Part shown: piece after piece, positions 18,125-26,559 of the stretch
Position numbering within the stretch: position 1 is the first letter of the stretch
How the letters are laid out: each line of letters begins with the position of its first letter
Source: Labilibaculum filiforme
GTDB lineage: Bacteria; Bacteroidota; Bacteroidia; Bacteroidales; Marinifilaceae
Direction: 5' to 3'
Length of the DNA stretch: 64,000 bases
NCBI RefSeq assembly: GCF_002843315.1
Contig: NZ_MVDD01000002.1
Location: 124,001-188,000 of the forward strand
The notes under the pieces: model-generated
Databases searched by the model: none
Seen by the model: only the letters and a program-made list of their open reading frames with translations
Told to the model about the DNA's origin: nothing
Made by a program: the position numbers and the translations under genes

Positions 18125-21100
18125 AATTTAATTTTATGAAAAAATCAGAAAGTTTAAATGCTTCCGAACATTGCCTAAAAATAGGGAAGCAAAACAACAG
18201 TAGATGGCTTTTAAAGTCATCAATGGTACTACTGATGGTACTTTGCAGTGTAGCCATCACATTTGGTCAAAGTCCTAGCAAGGAAATCACTGGTAAAATA
18301 ACAGATTCGTCTGGTTTTGGTATTCCTGGTGTTAATATCTCGTTAAAGACAACAACAATGGGAACCGTTTCGGATATAGATGGGAACTACTCTATTTCCG
18401 CTAATTCCGAAAACGTTATCGTGTATAGTTTTATTGGATATACAACACAAGAAATACTAGTTGGTGATCAATCATCAATTAATGTTATTATGTCTGAAGA
18501 TGCTTTAAGCGTAGATGAAGTTGTAGTAATAGGATACGGCATTCAAAAAAAGGCACTGAATACAGGATCTATTTCAAGTGTAAAAGGTGAAGAGCTACAA
18601 AACACTCCAGCCTCTAGAGCAGATCAGGCAATTCAAGGACGTACTGCTGGTGTATCTGTATTATCAAATTCAGGTTCTCCAGGAGCAGGAACAAAAATCA
18701 GAATTCGTGGAGTTAACTCAAATGGAAATTCGAATCCTTTGTTTATTGTGGATGGGATGAAAACTGGAGACATCAACAACATTGATCCAGGTGATATTGA
18801 ATCCTTCGACGTATTAAAAGATGCAGCCTCTGCAGCTATTTACGGTACCGAAGGTGCAAATGGTGTTATCATTATCACTACTAAATCGGGGAAAGCTGGC
18901 GAAGCTAAAATCTCTTATGATTTTCAATATGGTCTTCAAAGTTCAAGAAGTGACTTAGAATTGATGAATGCCAAAGAATACCAACAATGGATGCAAGAAT
19001 CTGGTGCAGGAACTGTTACCCAAAATGGTACCGATACAGATTGGTTAGATGAAGTTTTCGAAGTTGCTCCAATGCAAAAACATCACTTAAGCTACACTGG
19101 AGGAACCGAAAAATCAACTTATATGATATCCGGCTCTTACTTCTCTCAAAACGGTATTGTTGGAGATGACAAAGCTAAATATGAGCGTATTACTGCCCGT
19201 GTTAATGCCAAGAGTAATCTTAAAGAATGGTTAGAGGTTGGAAACAACTTCAGTTTTTCACATTCTAAACAAAAATATATTGGGGAAGACGATGAATATC
19301 GAAGTGTTGTGAATAATGCTCTTTTAATAGACCCACTTACTCCAATAACTTATGATGGTACTCCAGCAAACGTTCAAACTTTATTAGATGGTGGCAATAC
19401 CATTCTTAAAGACAAAAATGGACGTTACTACGGATTAGCTGAATATGTAACAGGTGAAACTGCAAACCCTCTTGCTTTATTGCAAACATATCATAATACC
19501 ATTACTCAAGATAAAGTGTTAGGGATGGCATATGCTACAGTTAAACCAATAAAAGGATTATCTTTTACCACTCGTGTTGGACTTGACTTAACTTACCAAA
19601 CACAACATTCATGGGCTCCAACTTACTATTTCTCAAGTGAAAGTCAAAACTCGGCAACTTCCGTTGATGACAACATTAATAAATGGTACACTTGGTTATG
19701 GGAGAACTTTGCCACGTATAATACAAAAGTTGGCGATCATGACTTTACCATTTTAGCTGGTTATTCGGCAGAAGAAAATCAAGAGCCAAATTACACAATG
19801 CATTCCGGGCCACTTATTGCTGAAGGAGATCAGTATGCTTACCAAGAACATACTACTTCTGATGAATTTGACAGAACTGGTGGTGGATTTGTAAATCATA
19901 CCATGACCTCTTATTTTGGTCGTTTGTCTTATAATTATCTGAATAGATACATGATGGAATTATCCATTCGTCGTGATGCCGCCGATGCCTTTCCTACTAA
20001 CGATAAATCAGCAGTTTTCTCTGCAGCTTCATTAGGCTGGATTGTATCTGAAGAAGATTTCTTTGATATTAAAGGTATCGACTACTTAAAATTAAGAGGT
20101 AGTTGGGGACAAAATGGTAGTCGTTCAAACCTACCAGGTAACGAAGATCGCGAATTTTGGGTATTCTCAGGAATTCAATATCCGGGAGCTGATGACGCTT
20201 ACCAACCTGGTGCCGAAATCGATAAATTAACCAACCCTAACTTAAAATGGGAAACAACAGAACAATTAGACCTCGGCCTAGATCTTAGGTCGTTGAATGG
20301 AAAGCTAAGCTTTTCTATGGATTACTACAACAAAAAAACTAAAGATTTAATTTTTGTAAAACAAGGTCCATTATCTGTTGGTAATGAATTTCCATATGCT
20401 AATGCAGGAACTGTAACCAATAAAGGTTTTGATTTTGAATTAGGATACAGAAATAACGACAATGAATTTAAATATAGCGTTAATCTAAATTTATCAACAT
20501 TAGATAATGAAGTAACCAAACAAGCAGGATCACCAATCGTTGGTGATAATTTGAGAGGTCACGATTTAACTTGGTTCGAAAAAGGATATCCAATTTGGTA
20601 TTTCAAAGGATACAAAACTAATGGTATCGACAACGATACTGGAGCCCCTATTGTTGTGGATGTAAATAAGGATGGTGAAATTTCTGCTGCCGATCAAACT
20701 TATATTGGCGATCCTCATGCAGACTTTTTATATGGCGCTACCTTTAATGCACAGTATAAAGGTTTTGACTTTAACCTTTTCATACAAGGATCACAAGGAA
20801 ATGATGTGTTTATGGGTTGGTTCCGTTCCGACAGACCATTCTCTAACAAACCAAAATTCATGTACGACGATAGATGGACTGCGTCTAATCCTAATGCTAG
20901 CAGACCTGCTGCCGACAACACAAGCGATTACGTTTATCGTAGTGACTTAATGGTATCTGATGCTTCATACATGCGTATCAAACAAATCCAGTTAGGATAC
21001 ACACTTCCTAAATTAACAACTCAAAAAGCGGGTATCGATCGTGCTAGAGTATTTGTTTCATTGGATGATTTTTTCACTTTCACTGATTATGAAGGTTTAG

Positions 21101-21201
21101 ATCCAGAAGCTGGTAGTTCAACAAATACCAGACAAGGTGTTGATAGAGGTATTTACCCAATCTCCGGAAAAGTGATTTTTGGTGTATCACTAAACTTTTA
21201 A
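18118..21201 (+). CDS. SusC/RagA-family TonB-dependent transporter of the beta-glucan locus
   Basis: From the ATG at 18118 the protein has 1027 residues. It begins with an unusually long polar stretch of ~30 residues before a hydrophobic signal core (SSMVLLMVLCSVAITFGQ). A carboxypeptidase-D-like domain follows (KEITGKITDSSGFGIPGVNI), then VDEVVVIGYG, a plug domain (KIRIRGVNSNG, PLFIVDGM, DVLKDAASAAIYGTEGANGV) and a beta-barrel ending VIFGVSLNF. ATG 18136 is an alternative start; the longer frame from 18070 is not favoured. It pairs with the SusD 17 bp downstream and should import beta-gluco-oligosaccharides, judging from the GH9, GH30, GH3 and GH94 neighbours. Confidence 0.94.
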   Translation: MNQFNFMKKSESLNASEHCLKIGKQNNSRWLLKSSMVLLMVLCSVAITFGQSPSKEITGKITDSSGFGIPGVNISLKTTTMGTVSDIDGNYSISANSENVIVYSFIGYTTQEILVGDQSSINVIMSEDALSVDEVVVIGYGIQKKALNTGSISSVKGEELQNTPASRADQAIQGRTAGVSVLSNSGSPGAGTKIRIRGVNSNGNSNPLFIVDGMKTGDINNIDPGDIESFDVLKDAASAAIYGTEGANGVIIITTKSGKAGEAKISYDFQYGLQSSRSDLELMNAKEYQQWMQESGAGTVTQNGTDTDWLDEVFEVAPMQKHHLSYTGGTEKSTYMISGSYFSQNGIVGDDKAKYERITARVNAKSNLKEWLEVGNNFSFSHSKQKYIGEDDEYRSVVNNALLIDPLTPITYDGTPANVQTLLDGGNTILKDKNGRYYGLAEYVTGETANPLALLQTYHNTITQDKVLGMAYATVKPIKGLSFTTRVGLDLTYQTQHSWAPTYYFSSESQNSATSVDDNINKWYTWLWENFATYNTKVGDHDFTILAGYSAEENQEPNYTMHSGPLIAEGDQYAYQEHTTSDEFDRTGGGFVNHTMTSYFGRLSYNYLNRYMMELSIRRDAADAFPTNDKSAVFSAASLGWIVSEEDFFDIKGIDYLKLRGSWGQNGSRSNLPGNEDREFWVFSGIQYPGADDAYQPGAEIDKLTNPNLKWETTEQLDLGLDLRSLNGKLSFSMDYYNKKTKDLIFVKQGPLSVGNEFPYANAGTVTNKGFDFELGYRNNDNEFKYSVNLNLSTLDNEVTKQAGSPIVGDNLRGHDLTWFEKGYPIWYFKGYKTNGIDNDTGAPIVVDVNKDGEISAADQTYIGDPHADFLYGATFNAQYKGFDFNLFIQGSQGNDVFMGWFRSDRPFSNKPKFMYDDRWTASNPNASRPAADNTSDYVYRSDLMVSDASYMRIKQIQLGYTLPKLTTQKAGIDRARVFVSLDDFFTFTDYEGLDPEAGSSTNTRQGVDRGIYPISGKVIFGVSLNF

Positions 21202-21218
21202 TTCTAAAATTGCAACAA

Positions 21219-22754
21219 ATGAAATATTCAAAATATTATAAATTCATATTAGGACTGGCAATCGCTTTTTCTAGTACTTCCTGTAACGAAGACGAATTTC
21301 TTGAAATAGATCCAACTGGTCGTGTAACCAGTGATAATTTCTTAAATACCGATAGTGAAGTTAAATTGGCAATTGTTGGAGTATACAATGCTATGCAAAA
21401 CAACTTCTCTAGTGGAAGTTGGGCAAGTGTTTATTTTGTAAAAAATCTTCCTGGCGATGACTGTTTAGCTGGATCAACAGAAGGTGATCAATCTGGATAC
21501 CAAGACATTGATGATTTCAAGATTCAAACCGACAATGACAAAATTAAATTGATTTGGTCTAACTTTTACAAGACTATTAGTTCAACCAATACAATTATTA
21601 ATCAGGTTGAACCTAATACCGATGGTAAAAAAGAAATGATTGCTGAAGCTAAAGCCTTAAGAGCTTATTGTTACTTTGAGTTAGCAACTATGTTTGGAGA
21701 TGTTCCTTTAATGACCGTTAATCCGGTAAGCGAAGCGGATTATCATTTACCTCGAACAGATGTAGCTGACATTTATACTCAAATAGAAAAAGATTTTACC
21801 GAAGCAATTCCAGATCTGCCTTTGAAAAGTGAATATAGTGCAGGTGATCAATACCGCATGTCGAAAGGATCCGCTCAAGCTTATTATGGCAAAGCTCTTC
21901 TTTATCAGAAAAAATACAGCGAGGCTGCAATTCAACTAGCTCTTGTAATTAGCAGTTTAGAATACGATTTAGAACCAAACTTTGCAGATGTATGGACTAA
22001 AGAAACTGAATTCGGACAAGAGTCATTATTCGAAGTATCTTACACAGCTCAAGAAGCCTACGATTGGGGTAACTTCCCTTGGAGTGGTGGCAACGAAAAT
22101 AATATCGAAGCACAACTACAAGGTCCTAGAGATGCGATTTTTGATGTATCTAACTCAACACTAGGAGTGGTTAATGGTTGGGGGTTCAATAATCCGTCCG
22201 CTAAAATTGGTCAAGCTTTTGCTGATGCAGGAGATGTCGAAAGAAGAAATGCAACCTTGTTATCTGCAGCTGACTTTATAGCAACTGGTGGTGTAATCAA
22301 AAACCCTAGCGCTCATGATTACGAAGGATACATGCGATTAAAATATGCAACCAAAGCCTCAGAAACAAGCGAAAGTGGTGTTCCTGAACTAAACTACACA
22401 ATCAACTGGCGCTTAATGCGCTATGCCGATGTACTATTAATGGCTGCCGAGGCATATCATTTTTCAACCCAAGATGGACTAGCATTAATCGAATTAAACA
22501 AAGTTCGAAAGCGTGCAAAACTAACTGACATTCAGTCTTCTGATGATATCTTTGAAGCAATTGTAACTGAAAGACAATTAGAATTAGCTTTTGAAGGAAG
22601 CAGATTCTGGGATTTAGTCCGTTGGAATAAAGCTAATCAGGAACTTAGTAGCTTAGGTTACGAGTCTTTGAAACACAATTTATTTCCTATTCCACAAAGT
22701 GAAATTATCGCCAACGATGCAATTAATGAGGAAAATCAGAACCCTTTCTATTAA
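21219..22754 (+). CDS. SusD/RagB-family lipoprotein of the beta-glucan locus
   Basis: The 511-residue protein has a lipoprotein signal ending SSTSC (Cys22) and the SusD-type start (EDEFLEIDPTGRVTSDNFLNT). Helical repeats follow (MIAEAKALRAYCYFELATMFGDVPL), then the C-terminal SusD motifs WRLMRYADVLLMAAEAY, ELAFEGSRFWDLVRWN and LFPIPQSEI. The ATG at 21219 is used instead of the TTG at 21210. It is the glycan-binding lid for the upstream SusC. A hairpin follows 31 bp after the stop, before the hydrolase genes. Confidence 0.94.
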   Translation: MKYSKYYKFILGLAIAFSSTSCNEDEFLEIDPTGRVTSDNFLNTDSEVKLAIVGVYNAMQNNFSSGSWASVYFVKNLPGDDCLAGSTEGDQSGYQDIDDFKIQTDNDKIKLIWSNFYKTISSTNTIINQVEPNTDGKKEMIAEAKALRAYCYFELATMFGDVPLMTVNPVSEADYHLPRTDVADIYTQIEKDFTEAIPDLPLKSEYSAGDQYRMSKGSAQAYYGKALLYQKKYSEAAIQLALVISSLEYDLEPNFADVWTKETEFGQESLFEVSYTAQEAYDWGNFPWSGGNENNIEAQLQGPRDAIFDVSNSTLGVVNGWGFNNPSAKIGQAFADAGDVERRNATLLSAADFIATGGVIKNPSAHDYEGYMRLKYATKASETSESGVPELNYTINWRLMRYADVLLMAAEAYHFSTQDGLALIELNKVRKRAKLTDIQSSDDIFEAIVTERQLELAFEGSRFWDLVRWNKANQELSSLGYESLKHNLFPIPQSEIIANDAINEENQNPFY

Positions 22755-22784
22755 AAATTATTTGTATCAAATTTGAATCAATAA

Positions 22785-22813
22785 AAAAGACTACCCTAAC
22801 TGGGTAGTCTTTT
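22785..22813 (+). terminator. Intercistronic hairpin/attenuator between susD and GH30
   Basis: A perfect 12-bp stem (AAAAGACTACCC and its complement) with a 5-base loop ends in TTTT followed by GC. It lies in the 91-bp gap before the GH30 gene. The short T-run suggests partial termination, which would give more SusCD transcript than enzyme transcript. Confidence 0.65.
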
Positions 22814-22845
22814 GCAAATTTATTAGAATTTAGAAAAATAAGGCT

Positions 22846-24306
22846 ATGAAAAGATTAATCCCGGTTCTTACTATCGCATGCATTGCATGTTCGCAACCAA
22901 ATAAGACAGAAAATATAAACTCTAAAAATGAGTTTACTGCAGAAGGAAAAACCGCAACAGTAATCACTACTGCTAAGGATACTGATCTTAGATTAAGTCA
23001 AACTGCAAAGCTTGACTTCCAAAATACAAAACAAGCTTTAGAAACCGAGAATTCCATTTTCGTAAATCCAAACAATACATTCCAAACATTTATTGGAATT
23101 GGAGGCGCTATTACCGATGCTTCTGCCGAGGTATTTGCAAAACTTTCCAAAGACAAACAAGAAGAATTAATTTCTGCCTATTTTGGCAAAGATGGAAATA
23201 ACTACTCCTTAATTCGCACATCAATACATAGTTGTGATTTTAGTAGTGGCAGCTACACCTATGTTGAAGAAGGCGACAAAGATTTAAAAACCTTCTCAAT
23301 CGATCATGACAGACAGTTTCGTTTGCCGATGATAAAAAAAGCAATTGCAGAAGCAGGAGGATCTATGCTATTTTATGCCAGCCCATGGAGTCCACCAGCA
23401 TTCATGAAAGACAATAAAAACATGCTTCAGGGAGGTAAATTGCTTCCTGAATACTACAATACTTGGGCAAAATACTACGCTAAGTTTATTAAAGCCTACG
23501 AAAACGAAGGTATTCCTGTTTGGGGAGTAACTATTCAGAATGAACCAATGGCCGTACAGCGTTGGGAATCTTGCATTTATACTGCCGAAGAAGAAAGAGA
23601 TTTTCTTAAAAACCACCTAGGTCCAGTTCTGGAACAAGAAGGACTTGGTGATAAAAATATTGTGGTGTGGGATCACAACCGTGACTTAATTACACACAGA
23701 GCCAATACTATTTTCGATGATGCCGAAGCAGCAAAATATGCTTGGGGAACTGGTTTTCATTGGTACGAAACATGGCGCGGAGGCGAACCAATGTTCAACA
23801 ACCTACAAAAAATACAGGAAGCTTATCCCAATAAAAAATTACTATTTACCGAAGGTTGCAACGAAGCTTTCGATTCATTAAAATATCAATATTGGCCAAA
23901 TGCAGAACGATATGGCCGATCTATAATTAACGACTTTAACCGTGGAACCGTAGGTTGGACAGACTGGAACATACTTTTGGATGAAACCGGAGGTCCAAAT
24001 CATGTTGGAAATTTATGCTTCTCTCCTATTCATGCAGATACGAGAACCGATAGCTTGATCTATACTCCATCGTATTACTATTTAGGACATTTCTCAAAAT
24101 TTATCCATCCAGGAGCAAAAAGAGTAAGCACTGTGTCGAGCGTAAGTTTACTTGAAAGCACTTCATTTATTAATGAAGACGGAAAAATGGCAACTGTTGT
24201 TCTCAATCGTTCAGAACAAGCCTTAAACTATCAACTATATGTTGGAGCCAATCAGGCAGTTAGCATCAACATTCCTGCAAGAGCGATTCAAACGATCACC
24301 TACTAA
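22846..24306 (+). CDS. GH30 family beta-glucanase / beta-glucosidase, lipoprotein
   Basis: The 486-residue protein has a short lipoprotein signal (ACIAC, Cys15) and a GH30 (beta/alpha)8 domain with a C-terminal beta-sandwich. Motifs include FIGIGGAITDASAEVF, IRTSIHSCDFS, YASPWSPPAFMK, the acid/base Glu233 in TIQNEPM and the nucleophile Glu336 in LFTEGCNEAF. The pattern is that of the GH30_1/GH30_3 branch (glucosylceramidase-like and beta-1,6-glucanases). In a beta-glucan locus it probably removes beta-1,6-linked glucose, as in laminarin side chains (inference). Confidence 0.9.
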   Translation: MKRLIPVLTIACIACSQPNKTENINSKNEFTAEGKTATVITTAKDTDLRLSQTAKLDFQNTKQALETENSIFVNPNNTFQTFIGIGGAITDASAEVFAKLSKDKQEELISAYFGKDGNNYSLIRTSIHSCDFSSGSYTYVEEGDKDLKTFSIDHDRQFRLPMIKKAIAEAGGSMLFYASPWSPPAFMKDNKNMLQGGKLLPEYYNTWAKYYAKFIKAYENEGIPVWGVTIQNEPMAVQRWESCIYTAEEERDFLKNHLGPVLEQEGLGDKNIVVWDHNRDLITHRANTIFDDAEAAKYAWGTGFHWYETWRGGEPMFNNLQKIQEAYPNKKLLFTEGCNEAFDSLKYQYWPNAERYGRSIINDFNRGTVGWTDWNILLDETGGPNHVGNLCFSPIHADTRTDSLIYTPSYYYLGHFSKFIHPGAKRVSTVSSVSLLESTSFINEDGKMATVVLNRSEQALNYQLYVGANQAVSINIPARAIQTITY

Positions 24307-24355
24307 ACAAAATCATAAAAGCTCACCAGCGATTCTCAACCATAACTCACATTAC

Positions 24356-26539
24356 ATGAAGAAATTATTATTTGTAGTATTTCTATTCACTCTAATCAGT
24401 TTCAATCAAGTTTATGCCCAAACCAATAACAAATCAATGGACAATAAAATTGAAGATATTTTAAAGCAACTCACTTTAAAAGAAAAACTAGACTTATGTC
24501 ATGCGCAATCCAAATTTAGCTCCAAAGGAGTTGCTCGTTTAGGAATTCCAGAAATTTGGATGTCCGACGGACCCCATGGCGTACGGGCAGAAATTGCTTG
24601 GGATAGTTGGGAACATGCAGGGTGGACAAATGATTCCTGCACCGCATTTCCAGCTTTAACTTGCCTTGCCGCTACCTTTAATACCGATTTATCCTATAAA
24701 TATGGAAAAGCAATTGGCGAAGAAGCTAGATATCGTAAAAAAGATATTTTGTTAGGTCCAGGAGTTAACATTTACCGAACCCCTCTTAATGGAAGAAATT
24801 TCGAATACATGGGCGAAGATCCATATTTGGCTTCAAAAATGGTAGTTCCTTACATTCATGGCGTACAGGAAAATGGAGTTGCTGCATGCGTAAAGCACTA
24901 TGCTTTAAATAATCAGGAACACTGGCGTGATCATATTAATGTTGAAATAAGTGATAGAGCACTTTACGAAATTTATTTGCCAGCATTTAAAGCTGCCGTA
25001 CAGGAAGGAAAAGTATGGTCGATTATGGGTGCATACAATCAGTTTCGTGGACAATATTGTTGTCACAACGAACTTTTGGTGAATAAAATATTAAAAGGAG
25101 ACTGGGCTTTTGATGGTGTTCTGGTTACCGATTGGGGAGCAACTCACGACACAAAACAAGCTGCACTATATGGTTTAGATATCGAAATGGGAACAGGAAC
25201 TGATGGATTAACCAGCTCTCAAAAGAATGCTTACGACAACTATTTTATGGCAAATCCCTTGCTGAAAATGGTTAAAGCAGGAGAAATAGATGAATCTGTT
25301 ATCGACGAAAAGGTAAGACGAGTTCTGCGATTAATGTTTAGAACAACAATGAATAAATCGCGCCCATTTGGAAGCATGAATAGTGAGGAACATTTTAATG
25401 TGGCTCGAGAAATTGCCCAAGAAGGTATCGTTCTTCTTAAAAACAAGAATAACTTCTTCCCTATCGATCCAAAAAAAACACAAACCATAGCAGTTATTGG
25501 CGAAAATGCCACGAAAATAATGACGTTAGGAGGAGGATCTTCCGAACTAAAAACCATTCATGAAATATCTCCTTTAGAAGGGATACAAAAACGATTTAAA
25601 AATGCGAAAGTACTTCACGCAATGGGATATGCTTCGGGTCCGTCTGTATATGGCAGAGTAATTGACTCAAAACTAAATACCGATTCATTAAAAACCGAAG
25701 CAATAAAAATTGCCAAGAAGGCTGATATCGTTCTTTTTGTAGGCGGTTTAAATAAAAATCATCACCAAGATTGCGAAGGAGATGATCGTAAGCATTTCTC
25801 TTTGCCTTTCGGACAAGATAATTTACTGAATGAAATTTTAAAAGTAAATAGTAACACCGCAGTCATCTTAGTTAGTGGAAATGCAGTTGAAATGCCATGG
25901 CTTTCTAAAGTAGATGCTGTTTTACAAACTTGGTACTTGGGCAGCGAGGCAGGAAACGCTATTGCGGATATTATTTCTGGCGACATAAATCCATCAGGAA
26001 AATTGCCTTTCTCTTTTCCAGTTAAACTAGAAGATAATGCGGCTCATTCTTTTGGAAAAATTGCTTATCCTGGTGATGGAACTAATCAGGAATACAAAGA
26101 AGATATACTAGTTGGTTACCGTTGGCACGATACTAAAAATATCAAGCCATTGTATGCTTTTGGATATGGATTATCCTATACCTCTTTTACAGTTTTAGAA
26201 GCACAAACCGATCAATCTACCTATCAAAAAAACGAACTTATTACAGTTTCCTGTGAAATTAAAAACACCGGAGATAAAAAAGGAGCCGAAGTGATTCAAC
26301 TTTACGTAAGCGATTTAGAGGCATCGGTTCTGAGACCTCTTAAAGAATTAAAAAGCTTTAAAAAAATAGTTTTAAACCCTGGAGAATCAAAAACAATTAC
26401 CCTGGAGATTTCAACCAATGATTTGGCTTATTTTGATGATTCAATGATGGATTGGAAATTGGAAAAAGGCAGGTTTAAATTATTGATTGGAACATCCTCG
26501 CAAGATATTGAGAAAACAATCACCATTGAAGTTAACTAA
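24356..26539 (+). CDS. GH3 family beta-glucosidase, secreted
   Basis: The 727-residue protein has a cleavable signal ending VYAQ. The GH3 N-terminal barrel contains WMSDGPHGVR, GPGVNIYRTPLNGRNFEYMGEDPYL, CVKHYALNNQE and the nucleophile Asp259 in VLVTDWGA. The GH3 C-terminal sandwich follows (IAVIGENA, GGGSSEL), then a fibronectin-III-like domain (LYAFGYGLSYTSF to the end). The start at 24356 is the signal-peptide ATG; the longer frame overlapping GH30 from 24239 is rejected. It lies 49 bp after GH30. Periplasmic removal of terminal beta-glucose is the likely role. Confidence 0.93.
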   Translation: MKKLLFVVFLFTLISFNQVYAQTNNKSMDNKIEDILKQLTLKEKLDLCHAQSKFSSKGVARLGIPEIWMSDGPHGVRAEIAWDSWEHAGWTNDSCTAFPALTCLAATFNTDLSYKYGKAIGEEARYRKKDILLGPGVNIYRTPLNGRNFEYMGEDPYLASKMVVPYIHGVQENGVAACVKHYALNNQEHWRDHINVEISDRALYEIYLPAFKAAVQEGKVWSIMGAYNQFRGQYCCHNELLVNKILKGDWAFDGVLVTDWGATHDTKQAALYGLDIEMGTGTDGLTSSQKNAYDNYFMANPLLKMVKAGEIDESVIDEKVRRVLRLMFRTTMNKSRPFGSMNSEEHFNVAREIAQEGIVLLKNKNNFFPIDPKKTQTIAVIGENATKIMTLGGGSSELKTIHEISPLEGIQKRFKNAKVLHAMGYASGPSVYGRVIDSKLNTDSLKTEAIKIAKKADIVLFVGGLNKNHHQDCEGDDRKHFSLPFGQDNLLNEILKVNSNTAVILVSGNAVEMPWLSKVDAVLQTWYLGSEAGNAIADIISGDINPSGKLPFSFPVKLEDNAAHSFGKIAYPGDGTNQEYKEDILVGYRWHDTKNIKPLYAFGYGLSYTSFTVLEAQTDQSTYQKNELITVSCEIKNTGDKKGAEVIQLYVSDLEASVLRPLKELKSFKKIVLNPGESKTITLEISTNDLAYFDDSMMDWKLEKGRFKLLIGTSSQDIEKTITIEVN

Positions 26540-26559
26540 GCTACTACTCCTTTAAATTT

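Noticed and set aside
24239-24355. N-terminal extension of the first GH3 gene
   Set aside because: The 39 extra residues overlap the end of GH30 in another frame and precede a clear signal peptide ATG at 24356.
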